Program-made: the position numbers and the translations under genes
Source of the DNA: Dasypus novemcinctus
Lineage: Eukaryota > Chordata > Mammalia > Cingulata > Dasypodidae
Length of the DNA stretch: 64,000 nt
Direction: 5' to 3'
Assembly: GCF_030445035.2 (NCBI RefSeq)
Contig: NW_026688628.1
Location: forward strand, 3,472,001-3,536,000
Notes under the pieces: model-generated
Databases searched by the model: none
What the model was told of the DNA's origin: nothing
What the model saw: the letters and a program-made list of their open reading frames with translations, nothing else
Shown: piece after piece, positions 33,656 to 46,079 of the stretch
Layout of the letters: each line of letters opens with the position of its first letter
Position numbering within the stretch: the stretch's first letter is position 1

Positions 33656-36551
33656 GAAAATGACAAATGAAACAAATGAAACAAAATGACAAATGACAAA
33701 TGAAAATGAGAACACAAATCACCAAAATTTAAGGGCTACAGCAAAGCCAGTCTTGAGAGGGAAATTCATAGCCCTAAACACCTAATTAAAAAAGTAGAAA
33801 GAGCTAAACTCAAAGACTTAACTGAACACCTAGAGAAACTGGAAAAAGAACAGCAAACCAATCCTCAAAGCAAGCAGAAGGAAGGAAATAATAAAGATTA
33901 GAGCAGAAATAAATGAAATTGAGAACAACAACAACAAAAACAAAATAGAGAAAATCAAAACCAAAAGCTGGTTCTTTGAGAAGATCTGTAAAATTGATAA
34001 ATTGCTAGCAATATTAGCAAAGGAGAAAAACAGGCAAATAAATACAAACAGAAATGAAAGGAGGGAAGTAATGACTGAACCCACAGAATTAAAAAGAATC
34101 AAAAGACGATATTATGAGAAACTGTATGCCAACAATGACAACCTAGAAATGGGCAAATTCCTTGAAAGGCACAACCAACCTATACCGACACTACAAGAAA
34201 TACAAGAATTAACAAACCAACCACATTTAAAGAGATTGAATCCATCATCAAACACCTCCCAACAAGGAAAAGCTCAGGACCAAATGACTTCAGAGATGAA
34301 TTCTACCAAGCATTTAGAAAATAATTAAAAACAATCCTATTTAAATTCTTCCAACATGATGAAGAGGGGGCAAAATTAGCCCACTCTTTTTATGAAGCCA
34401 ATATCAGCCTAACACCAAAGCCAGATAAAGACACTACAAGGAAAGAAAAGTACAGACCCATCTCTTCAATGAACACAGAGATGCAAAAATTCTCAAAATA
34501 TTGACAAATTGAATCCAGCAGTATTATCAAAGGCTTACACATCACGACCAAGGGGGATTTGTTCCTGGTATGCAAGGCTAGCTCAACATAAAAAAAAAAT
34601 CAACATAATACACCACGTTAAAAAAACTGAAGGGAAAAAACACATGATGATCACAATAGACAAAGAAAAGGTATTTGACAGAATCCAGCATTCTTTCTTG
34701 GTAAAAAAACACTTCAAAGGGTATGAATAGAAGGAAAATGCCACAATATGATAAAAGGCATATATGAAAAACCCATAGTCAACATTGTACTCAGTGGGAA
34801 AGGTTGAAAGCTTTCCATCTAAGATCAGGAACTAGACAAGGATGCCCACTATCACCATTGCTATTCAACATTGTACTACGAGTTCTAGCTAGAGCAATTA
34901 GAGAAGAAAAAAAAATTAAAGGCATCCAAATAGGAAAAGGGACTCAAAACTTGCACTATTTGCAGATGACATGATTCTATATTTAGAAAATTCTGAAATG
35001 TCTATAACAAAGCTACTTGAACTAATGAGTTCAGCAAAGCAGCAGAATACAAGATCCACACACAGAAATCAGTGTTCTTGTACAGTAGTACTGCACAACT
35101 GGAGGAGAAATCAGGGGGAAGATTCCATTTACAATAGCAACAAAAAGGCTCAATATGTAGGCATTGACTTAGTCAAAAAAGTACAGGACCTATACGCAGA
35201 AAACTACAAAACAGTGGTAAAAGAAATTTAAAAGGACCTAAACAAATGGAATGGCACTCCATGTTCACGTACTCTAAGACTAAATATCATGACGATGTCA
35301 ATCCAACCTAAACTGATTTATAAAATCAATATAATACCAATCAAAATTCTAACAGCCTACTTGACAGAAATAGAAAAGGCAATTACCAAATTCATTTGGA
35401 AGGGAAAATGCACCCAAGTAACCAAAAGCATTCTAAAAAAGAGCAACGTGGGAGGAATTTCACTGCCAGACCTTGAAATATATTACAAAGCTACAGTGGT
35501 CAAAACAGCATGGCACTGGCATAAAGAGAGACTCATCGATCAGAGTAATAGAATTTAGAGTCCAGAAATAAATACTCACCTCCATGGTCAGCTAGTTCTT
35601 CAGACACCTACCAAGTCCATGTTAATGGGAAAAAAGTCCCTTCAATAAATCGTGCTGGGAGACCTGGATATCTATAACCAAAAGAATGGAATGGAACCAC
35701 TATCTTACATCCCATACAAAAATCAACTCAAAATGGATCAGAGACCTAGATATAAAAGGACCATAAAACTGCTTGAAAAAAATGTAGGGAAACATCTTAA
35801 AGACCTTGTGCTACATGGTGATTTTTTGGACCTTATACCAAAAGCACATGAAACAAAAGAAAAAATAGATAAATGGGACCTCCTCAAAATTAAACATGTG
35901 TGCACCTCACAGGACTTTGTCACATGGGTGAAAAAGCAGCTGCCTCAGCAGAAGGAAATGCTTGGAAATCACATGTCCAATAAGGGTTTAATATCCATGA
36001 TATGTAAAGAGATGTTACAACTCAATAATAAAAAAAACAAATGACTCAATTAAAAAATGGGCAAAAGATATGAATAGACATTTGTCCAGAGAAGAAATAC
36101 AAATGACAAGAAAACATGTGAAAATATGTTCAATATGAGTAAAGATTATGGAAATGCAAATCATAAGTAAGAGATATCATTTCACACCTATCAGAATGGC
36201 CACTATTAAAAAGTCAGAGAACTACAAATGTTGGAGAGGATTTGGAGTGATAGGAACTCTTACTCACAGTTGGTGGGAATGCAAATGGTACAGCCACTGT
36301 GGAGGACTGTTGGGCAGTTCCTAAAGAAGTTGAATATAGATTTGCGAGTGACCCAGCACTATCACCATTGGGTCTACACCTAGAAATGAAAGCAGTGAAA
36401 CAAATACACATCTGCACATCCATGTTCATAGCAGTGCTAGTTACGATGTCAAAAGCTAGAAACAACCCAGATGTCCATCAACTGACAAATGGATAAACAA
36501 ACAGTGGTTTATTCCCACGATGGAATATTATGCAGCTCTTAAGAAGAAATG

Positions 36552-36974
36552 GGCAAGTGGATTTGGCCCAATGGATAGGGCATCCACCTACTTCATGGGA
36601 GGTCCAAGGTTCAAACCCAGGGCCTCCTGATCCATGTGATGAGCTGGCCCATGCACAGTGCTGATTTCCACAAGAAGTGCCATGCCATGCAGGGATGTCC
36701 CCCACATAGGGGAGCCCCATAAGCAAGGAGTGTACCCCATAAGGAGAGCCAGCCAGCATGAAAAAAAGCACAGCCTGCCCAGGAATGGCACCACACACAC
36801 GGAGAGCCCACGTAGCAAGATGATGCAACAAAACGAGACACAGATTCTGGATGTCACTGACAAAAATATAAGTGCACACAAGAAGAACACACAGCAAATG
36901 GACACAGAGAGCAGACAACTGGTGTTGGGGTGGGGAAGGGGGGAGAAAGAAATAAAAAAGAAATCTTAAAAAAA
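36552..36974 (+). repeat. DAS-type SINE with target duplication
   Basis: It is flanked by AAGAAATG at 36544-36551 and 36975-36982 and lies inside the ORF2 end of the surrounding LINE-1. Confidence 0.88.
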
Positions 36975-37410
36975 AAGAAATGAAGTAAAAAAACACTTGA
37001 CAACATCAATGAACCTGGAGAACATTATATTGAGTGAAGCAAGCCAAACACAAAAGGACAATACCATAAATACAGCATTACTGTGAACTAAATATATTGT
37101 ATAACATACCGTATGATTCCATTTATATAAAATGTAAATATAAATCAATTTATAGAGGGGGAAAAAAAGTATTTGTGGAAGAATAGCCAAAAATGGGAGG
37201 AGTGAACAGTAGGGGAAGCACAGATGGAGAAGTGATGGATTTACTTTTTTATTATTATTGAAATTAAGAAAATGCTCTAATAAGATTGAGATGATGAATG
37301 CACAACTATGTGATGGTGCCAAATACCAGTGATTGTGCGGTGAACTGTATGCTATGTTTGTTGATACATATTGATAAAAATGATTTGTTAAAAAAAAATG
37401 ACAAACAGCA

Positions 37411-37860
37411 CTTAAAAATGGGAAACTATGTAAATAACACTTTGACCAGAGAAGAAACATTCAATTCTTTTCATCACTAGGGAAACACAAATTAAAATCT
37501 GCTATGACTTATCATATAGACATACTAAAATGACTAAAATCAAGAAAGATAATAGCAACTGTTAAAGAAGACGTGAAAAACCTGGAGCCCTCATACAGTT
37601 CCAGTGAGAATGCCAAATGGTGCTGCCACTTTGGGAAACATTTTGTCAGTTTCTTAAAAATATAAACTTACATCATTGTTAGTCCCACTCTGAGATATCT
37701 ATCCAAGATAACTTGCTGTACCATGATTCCCACAGCAGTTCATGGCCGGCAAAACTGGAAAAAAACACAAATGCCTATCAACCGGGGCTTGGATAAGAGA
37801 GGTTGGTACATCGTAAATAGCTCTGCAGCTCTAACTACGTAATTTCATTCAACTAACTTT
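37411..37860 (+). repeat. LINE-1 ORF2 C-terminal fragment
   Basis: A second pass through the ORF2 end ('aatgggaaactatgtaaata', 'cactagggaaacacaaatta', 'tggtgctgccactttgggaa') after the previous element's 3' UTR. It stops just before the CpG island. Confidence 0.65.
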
Positions 37861-37879
37861 CACAGATAAACAAGTTATC

Positions 37880-38760
37880 CGTGTCTGGAAAAATGCCAAA
37901 GACTGAAACAGGCCCCGGGCCCCCCGCCGCCCACGGGCCCCCGCGAAGGCAGCCCCCAACCGCGCAGAGAGGGCAGGACCCACGAGGGCGCCGCGCACAA
38001 CCGCCCAGCGAGCGGGAGCTTCCGGGCCGCGCAGCTGGGCGCTCCCTCAGCGCCGGGACCGCCGCTCGCCCGCTTTTCAGCGCTGCCGGCGGCCCCGCAG
38101 CCCCGCAGCCCCGCAGCCCCGCGCCCGCCGCGCCCACAGGCCCGCGAGCGCTCCCCGCCGGCCGCCCCGCCGCTGCCAGGTGGGGTCCGCACACAAACCG
38201 GGCTCCGAGCCGGGCGCAGGCGGGCGTCTGAGGAGGGGCCGCGCGCTCCGCCTGAGGGTTCCGGGCCGGCGCTCGCTGCTCGCCCGCTCGCGGGCCAGAC
38301 ACGCCCCGCCCCGCACACTGGGGGGCCCCGCACTAGGGGAGCCCTGCGCCGCACCTTGGCCTGGCCCGACACCAGGTCAGTGACCCGACCAGAACCTCCG
38401 AGACTCGGAAAAGTGCCGCCGCCGCGCCGCGTGCTGGGCGGGGCCTCAGGGGCGGGGCTGCGCGGCCAGGGGCGGGGCTGAGCGGTGGGAAAAGCGGCTG
38501 CGCGCCAGCAGCGGGGCTGAGCGCCCGTCACGCCCTTGCCAGGAGCCCCACCCCTGCCGCGGCCCGAGCCGTTCTCGGACGCACTCGGGTCTCCTGCGTG
38601 CTCCCGTCCCACGCGGCTTCGGGGACCCCTACCTGCGTCCTCGGGGTGGAGCGTCTCCACCCCCGAGACCCAGCTGGCGCCTGGCGGCCACGCAGATCCC
38701 CCTGGCCAGGAATGGGGACGCCTCTCGGGAGGAGCTGCCGGCCCCCCCTGTCGTGAGATA
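37880..38760. promoter_or_regulatory. CpG island, candidate orphan promoter
   Basis: About 880 bp of very GC-rich, CpG-dense sequence in an otherwise AT-rich region. Three GC boxes (GGGCGGGGC type) lie at 38436-38445, 38449-38458 and 38469-38478. A short CCCCGCAG tandem lies near 38093-38125. Possible splice donors are CAG|GTCAGT on the plus strand (exon end 38375) and CAG|GTAGGG on the minus strand (exon end 38633). Open frames exist on both strands, the longest being 261 codons on the minus strand, as expected by chance in such sequence. No protein family is recognised. It may be the start of a gene lying outside the repeats or of a non-coding RNA. Confidence 0.7.
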
Positions 38761-40125
38761 AATATTCTTCTACATCACAGAAGACCGAAGCTCAGGGTGC
38801 AGCGCAATAAAGGGCAGCAGGAGGTGCGCTGGGTAGGGGGAGCGGGGAGTCTCATTGTAAACAGATGGTTACTGGCTCCTTTTTTAACTAACAGGTCATG
38901 ATTCTAGGACCCAAGATGATAAAAATAGTTAAAATGAACAGAATTATTGTAGTTTCTCAAGATACACAGGATTTTAAAATGGAAAATCTTCAAGGGAAAG
39001 TAAGACCTATGAAATGCTATGGTTTTAAGTGACTCAACACTTGGAATATTTTAGAGCAATACTTGGGACAAACTGTCAGTAATTCATCTTTTAGGACTTG
39101 TATAATCACTCCAAACACATTATTCCTGTAATGTCAAAAAACTATCATATAAATGGAAACTTTTTTAAAAGTTTTATTTAATTGCCTTTTTTTTAAAGCT
39201 ACCTTGATGACAAGAAATGTTACATTAAAAAATGAGGTTCCTGCGCCCCCCACCCCCACCATACTATACAAATAAAGAGAGACAGAACCATGATTCATGT
39301 CTGGCAGGGGTTGAGGAGAGTGGGGAAGGTGGAGTAACTCCTTTTGGGTCTATGAGATTTCCTTCGGAGTGGATAAAAATGTTCTGAAATTAAATAAATT
39401 TGATGCACAACATAGTGAATGTACTGAATGCCACAGAATGTACTGTTAAAATTGTTAATTTTATGTTATGTCACTTTCACCTAACAAAAAAATATATAGA
39501 TAATGTGAAGTGGAGAATTCAAAGTGTCTATATGGTGGGGTGGATACTGGCAGCTGCAGCATGTACTCGCAGTTTTGCCACCATGGTTCTTTTCCATTGC
39601 CCCTCTCTCTGCTGGGTGGTGTCCAGCCTTCCCCTGGGGTCCTGAACCCTAGAAGTTTCTTTCCAGGACATTTCTGCCTGTCCTCTAGCTATTTTTCTGG
39701 AAGAGAAGAGTCCTCTGTCTTGCTAGTCTGCCATCTTCCCAGAAGAATTATTGTAAAGTAATGGAATCCATTTGAGTTCACAAGATTTCAATAAGGAAAA
39801 TAATAGTGCATATGTATTTGGACTATTTTTACCCCATCTTTCCATATTGGTTTTTTAGTATAGGAACAAAATACATATTTATAGAAATAATTATGAAATT
39901 CTCTTGAAACTAAAGGACTAAAGAAGTTAAAGCCATAAAAGAGGCAAAAGTAAACATTCTCACAAAGAGAGTTAATACAATATTGTATTAAATTTGACTG
40001 AATTTCTTAGTGTTAAGAGCAAAGTGAGAATTGTGGACATTTGAAATATTGATTTCTAAAGCGATTTTTCACTTAATGATTTTTTGAATTGCTTTATGCG
40101 TCCCATTGGAAAGGTGAGTGGTCAG
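38761..40125. other. Low-feature stretch with an old LINE-1 3' end
   Basis: Bases 39240-39490 resemble an old LINE-1 3' end ('gtgaatgtactgaatgccacag'). The rest is not recognised. No gene seen. Confidence 0.4.
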
Positions 40126-40525
40126 GGGGTATAATTGGTGTTGGGGATTGCATAATGTCCCCCACAAAAGGTATGTTCAGGTTCCAGTCCTTGGTCTGTG
40201 GGTGTGAACGCTTTTGTAAATAGGACCTTTGAATATATGGGCCTTAATCCAGTGTGGCTGAAGTCCTTATAAGCAAAGCAAATGGATGTGGAAAGGAAGC
40301 TCTGGGAGCAGCCTGAAGCTGGAAGACAAGGGATAAAGGAGAAGATGCAGCCATATGCATCAGCACATGACAGAAAAGCCAAGGAGCACCAAGATTGCTG
40401 GTGAGATACAAGTACTGACTCTGGGAGGAAGCAAGCCTTCTAGCCTCTGAAACCTTGAGTCTGTTAATCCCTGTTGCTAAGCCAACCCATTATATGGAAT
40501 CCATTACAGCAGCTAGGAAATTAAT
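40126..40525 (+). repeat. Old MaLR/ERVL-type LTR remnant
   Basis: The series 'cataatgtcccccacaaaag', 'gtatgttcaggttccagtcc', 'gtccttataagcaaagcaaa', 'ccaaggagcaccaagattgc' and 'cagctaggaaattaatgcag' is the familiar pattern of an old mammalian LTR family. I cannot name the subfamily with certainty. Confidence 0.55.
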
Positions 40526-42110
40526 GCAGGAGTCGTGGAGGAAACTGAGAGTACACAGTTCTGACCCTCAGCCCCTTCCCTCAGGGCAGCCATGGTTTTA
40601 TCATTTTTGTTAAATAGTTTCTCAGGCTAAAAAGCAATTACATATTTGTTTTTCACAGAGAAGAAAACATACCATTCTTAAGAAAAAGTTTTCCTGATGC
40701 AAGAATGCTGAAAGTGGTAGCTTTTACAGGGATAATTAAATAACATAACTGTTATTAGAGACAATGAATAAAAAAGAACAATAATAAAAAAGATACTATT
40801 TTTTAGCAAATAAGAACCCTTTTTTGGTAAATAAAAAGCAAAACTATAATTATAAAGTATCACTTAATAAAGACATTGTGACAGGAGGTTAAACTGCGGT
40901 CCAGCTATGTAATATTTTAGTGGTCAGTGGAAAATGAAGAAGCCAATATATATGACTTATGTCAGGAAAATGAAGAAGCCAATATATATGACTTTCAATT
41001 ATTGAATTCATTACAGTCTCCCAACAGAAAGGTTTGATCTTTGTTGTACATGAAAATCTTATAGGAAACATATTTAAAATACTATTTTCTATGCCTAATA
41101 CCCAGATTTTTTATCTGTGATTTAGTGTGGAGAGCCAGAAATCTGCATTTTATTAAAATATATTAGTTTTCTTGATTAGGTACATGAACATAATGCAAAA
41201 TATCTATCTAGAATAATCTCATGATCACTTCTGTCCCTTCAGCCTAGGTTACTGTTCCACTTTTACAAATTATTATTATTATGAATTTCTTAACTCTATT
41301 CAGAAAGTTTTTCCTAATGTAACAATTCATTTTAAACACAACGTTTTTTTCCTACTATTATATGTATTGGATGTTTTGAACTGTACCACATTGATTGCCT
41401 TCCTTTTCCTATATGGATATATTGTAATTTCCTTTTCCTGTGTTCCCCATGGGGTTAAAATGCAACATCCTAAATAATAAAATCATATTTCATTTGATAC
41501 CAACTTAACTTTCATGACATGTACATATACTTTACCTATACCTCTACAAACAGAGAGGGAGATTTCATAACAATAAAAGGATCAACCTAAGGGAAAGATA
41601 TGACACCTGTAAATATATGCTCATTTAACACCTAAGATTCAATTTAATACCTAAAGTAAAAAAAAAAAAAAAATTGACACCTATCTGAGGGATAGCCCTG
41701 TCTAGGAAGAAGGGGAAAACTTGCTGTCAATTGATCTCCCAAACTCAGGTCCTTGCACTATGCTCCAAAATTCAGAGCACTAATCCTGTTTTAATCATAT
41801 GTTTACAAAGTTTGGCTCACCAAGAGCATGTTCTCCCCCTGAATGTAAAGCATATACTAGTTGATCTCCAATGATTGTTTTGGAATGTATGAGCAAATGA
41901 ATGACTGAATGAATGGATGGCTCACCAGGCAGAGGTGAAGAAATAGGAGAGTAGAGCATATTGTTGGAAATTTAGGTTTTCCCAAATGCTTTCAGTAACA
42001 TTTCTCAAGCTGAATGCCTTCAGATGTTAGTAGCTATTCAGTGAAAAACAGGAGTTCAGTACTCAAACTTTATCTTCTCTGTTCCTTATTTGGATATTCC
42101 CAATGCCCAT
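40526..42110. other. AT-rich interval, nothing recognised
   Basis: No gene or clear element, apart from a direct duplication of a 30-bp unit at 40929-40958 and 40965-40994. Confidence 0.4.
40929..40994 (+). repeat. 30-bp direct duplication
   Basis: The unit starting GGAAAATGAAGAAGCC and ending ATATGACTT occurs twice without a mismatch, separated by six bases. A recent local duplication is likely. Confidence 0.85.
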
Positions 42111-42350
42111 TACTGTGTTTATTTTTTTAAATATACTTTTAAATTTTAAAAAAAGATACTTAGACTACATAAATGTTACAAAAAATATAGAGGGAATTCT
42201 GATATGTCCCACTTCCAACCCTTTCCACATTTTCCCACATTAACAACATCCTCCATTAGTGTGGTATATTTGTTACAATTGATGAACACATTTTGGAGCA
42301 CTGCCACTAACGTGTATTATAGTTCACTCTCTCTGCCCATCACTGTGTTT
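42111..42350 (-). repeat. LINE-1 3' end (minus)
   Basis: It shares 'aagatacttagactacataa', 'ggtatatttgttacaattga' and the following lines with the segments at 50735, 56765 and 62760. In each the sense of the element is minus. Confidence 0.6.
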
Positions 42351-44214
42351 AAGTCCATTTCCCCATGTTCACAAACTGATTAGACCAGAATTTTATTAAT
42401 ATCTGTAAGAAGTGCTCCTTGGAACACTTTAGAATAAGCTGACCTTTAGTATAAGAGAATTCTATTGATTCACACACAGATGAGTCATAGAGGTGGGTAG
42501 TGGCCAGTTTGGAGATTTCTGTTCTAAAATGCTGTAAGGATTTCAATTTTACTATGCAAACTATATAAATAATTGAATGGTTTTAGATAAGAAATATTTT
42601 GAATTTTATACATGTCGTAGCTGCAGTGTAAAAGATAAATTTGAAGGAAGCTGAACCAGAAGCAGAAAAAATATTTGGAAGCTTGTGACAATAATCACTG
42701 GACTAAGTCTACAGTGAGAAATGGGGATGTGGGGTGGAATTGAGAAGATATATTTAGGAAGTAGTATTGACACATCTTCAGACTAATTGTATTTCAGAAG
42801 GATAGAGTGGGAAATATAAAGGAAATCATCTGGTTTCTGGCTTAGAGAATTGGGCAGGAGGTGGTGACATTCATACTGAAAAAGAAAATGGTATACAACT
42901 GTGGGGTAACAGCCTAAGTTTGAGGGATCTATGAGAGACAAGTGAGAAATTCACATGTAGGACTCAGGAGAGAGATCTGGGCTAGATATGAAAAGTTAAG
43001 AGTCCTTGGCATCCTGCTTGAAACAATAGTTTTGGATGTGGTCACTGAAATAGACTATGGTGAATGAGAAGGAAAGTGAGAAGATGATTGAACCTTGTGG
43101 AGCATCGACATGTAAACACTTAACAGAGGAAGAGGACACTGAGATGTATGAAAGAAAATTAGCAGGGAGCCCCAAGAGGGAAATATGGTGAAGCCAAGAT
43201 AGCAGAAGGGGAAGAACATAATCAAATCTGTAAAACTGCTGAAAAATCAGGAAGGAAAGTTCAATAATGATAAAGACAGTGGCCTTTGCATGTGAGAAGT
43301 TGAAAGTAATTGGAATACCCATAGGAGAGTTTTTCCACTGGAGTGGTTGGCTAGGGTTCAGCAAGTTCAAACACACAGAGGGCTGAAATAGAGATGAATA
43401 GGTCTGGAGAGGGACTGCATGGGACTGTTTCTAAGGAGCTTAGCTCTGAAAGGAGAGCCAGAGGAGGCTATGTTGGGGTCTTCAGGGAAGCTGTCCAGAC
43501 ATCATCAGGGAAGACTGTCCTTGGGCTGCAGTGGGGGAGACCAGCAAGGCTCTATACAACAGGGCTCTCTAGCTTTGCTCTTTGTATAAATAGAAAGTGC
43601 TAATTGTCCTGTGCATTAATGAAAGGGATGTGGCTGATGGCAGGGAAAGGAGACCAGCCCCTGTACTCTGGCCTCTCTGAGCCCCTCCTGGGCCTACAAC
43701 AAGCCCAGAGGATCAAGCGGTGCCCTGACCTCACCTCTTCCCTGCACAGGAGCATGTCAGGGCACAATGGTGGGCGTCATGCCAATAGAGGGCCCCTGTA
43801 CCCACAGCCTGGTGGGCTCATTCTCCTAATTGTTTCTTTCTGCTCTTGGGAAGCAGGATCCTGCTGCAGCCATCACAGGAAACCTCCCCCACCATGGATT
43901 CCCCTTTCCTCAAGGCAAGCAGGGGCACTGGACTTCTGCAGTGTCTCACCAAATTGACCTGCATGAGAGTCAGAGGATCTTGGGAGAAATCTGTTGGGAC
44001 TGGCAGTGTCTGAAAATTTCATGGATTTTCTGTGGAGATATTGGTTCCCCTCTAATCCAAGTCTTCCTGGATGGGGGTCTCTCCTGAGGTGACTGATGAT
44101 GGAGTCTCCTTCCCCATGTGGCCCTGCCCTCTCAGCACTTGCTTCCCTGGCCTGCTGTCAGAAGGGAGCCTCAAGGGAGCATCCTTCTTACAGCTGAATT
44201 GGCCACCTCTTATT
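42351..44214. other. Mostly unrecognised, some low-copy sequence
   Basis: Bases 42560-43390 look like an old, purine-rich interspersed repeat. Bases 43390-44214 are more balanced and contain plus-strand frames of 69, 117 and 97 codons with no recognisable domain. I cannot support a gene. Confidence 0.35.
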
Positions 44215-45130
44215 TTATTAAACCACATGGAAAGTACAAGTGTTGGAGGGACGTGGAAGAAAAGGAAACCTCATTCCCTGCTGGTAGCAATGCAAAGTGG
44301 TGTAGCCACCATGGATGACAGATTGATGGCTCCTCTGAAAGCAAAGTATAGAATTATCATATGATGCAGCAACTGGACTACTAAGTATATAACCCAAAGA
44401 ATTGAAAGCAGCATCTCAAAAAGATATTTGGACACCAATCTTCATAGCAGCACTATTCACAATTGTCAAATGATGGAAGCAACACAAGTTTCCCTCAATA
44501 GATGAATGGAGAAATAAAATGTATAACAGTATAGACATACAATGGAATATTATTCAGCTGTACAAAGGAATGAATTCATGATATGCATGACAATATGGAT
44601 GAACTTGGAAGACATCTTATTGAGTGAAATAAACCAGACACAAAGGACAAGTATTATAGTATCACTTTTTTTGAAATATATAGAATAAATAATTTCATAG
44701 CATCAGAATGTAGAGTATTCATTCCTGTGGTGTGTATACAGAATGAGAAGCAAAGGCTTAAAATCTACAGCATTCCTGTTTGGAAAGATGGAAACATTTT
44801 GGCAAGTTATGGTGCTCCATCAAGGTGACAGACCCTCATTAATAAAAAGACCCCTACCAAGTTCATCTAACTTCTGGTACTATAGCTAAAGTACAGGATG
44901 TTGAACTATGGACCCACATTTCTCAACTAAGAAAGGCCCAGCCAGAGTCCTGAAATTGTTCTAACTCTGGAAATTTGAAGAAAACTCAAACTAGTTGCCA
45001 CGGTGTTTTTTCTATTTCTTTATCTTGCAATAATGTAAGAGACAAGATGGCAAGAATATTTCTGTTTTTTCAACTGTCTATTTACCTCTTTAGCAGCTGG
45101 GCCAGTGCCTAACTCATTTTGTGATGCTGA
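44215..45130 (+). repeat. LINE-1 ORF2 end and 3' UTR
   Basis: It matches the C-terminal ORF2 segment ('ataacccaaagaattgaaag', 'catacaatggaatattattc') and then 3' UTR. It is the host for the twin-primed insertion that follows. Confidence 0.7.
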
Positions 45131-45149
45131 GATTTGAGAGTAACTGCTT

Positions 45150-46063
45150 TTTTCTTGTCTTTTCTTTTAATATTACATTGTAAAAAATGAGGTCCCAATA
45201 TACCCCCACCCCCTCACCCCACTCCCCCCCCATAACAACAATCTCCTCCATCATCATGAGACATTCATTGCATTTGGTGAATACATCTTAGAGCACCACT
45301 GTACCTCATGGTCAATAGTCCACATCATAGTCCACACTCTACCACGTTCCACCCAGTGGGTCATGGGAGGACATACAATGTCTGGTAACTGTCCCTACAG
45401 CATCACCCAGGACACTCCAACTCCCAAAAATGCCTCCATATCTCAGCTCTTCCTCCCATTCCCTACCCCCAGTAGCCACCATGGCCACTTTCTCCCCACC
45501 AATGCCACATTTCTAGACAGATAAAGTAGATATAACCCCTGGTATTGGTTCATCTGAGGGCTACAGAGACCCACAGGTTCTATGGTCATGGCAGATGGAG
45601 TTCAGTGCCATCTCAGTTGGCCCTACTTTGGAGTTTGTGTTTCTGTGTGATGGAGCTGGACTCAGAACTGATCTTTGTCCACAAACCTCTCCTGTTACTT
45701 TTACTGCAACTGTAGTTGGTGCTGGGGTTTAATGTATACCCAGGGGACCTGAATCTCTGGACTGACCATGTGATAGCCAGGCCCTGAGCCTCAACAGACT
45801 TCAGCTCCTACACTCTGGTTTATTGGACTTACCCCACTCAGCTAACATGGAGTTTAAGAAGGTCAACCACCACACTATGGAGCCAAGAGTGCCTACAACT
45901 GAAAGCAGGAGAATTGCATCCAGCATCCATGTGGAATCTAAGCCCCCTCTTGTTACAGATGTGGAGTGGACACAAGCATTCCAAGGCCCACAGGATGGAA
46001 CAATAGAGTATGGATTAGAGTGGACTTACTGATAATCTATTAATGAACTATTGTGATTAGTAA
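45150..46063 (-). mobile_element. LINE-1 3'-UTR insertion with twin-priming inversion
   Basis: A 914-bp insertion between TTGAGAGTAACTGCTT (45134-45149) and TTGAGAGTAACTACTT (46064-46079), a 16-bp target duplication with one mismatch. The left part (about 45160-45515) is the reverse complement of the 3' end of the element at 46791-49657. The right part (45516-46025) matches 48765-49228 and then 49398-49450 in direct orientation. The 5' part is therefore inverted relative to the 3' part, the hallmark of twin priming. Confidence 0.82.
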
Positions 46064-46079
46064 TTGAGAGTAACTACTT

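Larger units (their letters stand above)
32160..37035 (+). pseudogene. LINE-1 ORF2 remnant, better preserved
   Basis: Long open pieces remain at 34002-34328, 34509-34730, 34971-35231, 35289-35558 and 35652-36044. RT motifs include an FD pair near 34670 and an intact FADD at about 34958-34972 ('tttgcagatgacatgattc'). The frame changes several times and three SINEs split the gene, so it is dead. Of the ORF2 copies in the window it keeps the longest readable stretches. Confidence 0.78.
32118..37410 (+). repeat. LINE-1 copy starting within ORF2, with three SINEs
   Basis: A 5'-truncated LINE-1. It starts in the endonuclease region ('ccacatgctgcttacaacag') and runs through RT and the C-terminus to about 37030, then 3' UTR to about 37410. 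Three plus-strand SINEs (32755, 33272, 36552) interrupt it. Confidence 0.8.

Noticed and set aside
34971-36044. Possibly active LINE-1 reverse transcriptase
   Set aside because: FADD is intact, but the frame changes several times, stops are present and three SINEs split the gene.
37875-38660. 261-codon minus-strand frame in the CpG island
   Set aside because: GC-rich DNA has few stops in any frame. The peptide is low-complexity Gly/Ala/Arg/Pro with no domain. Kept only as part of a possible promoter.
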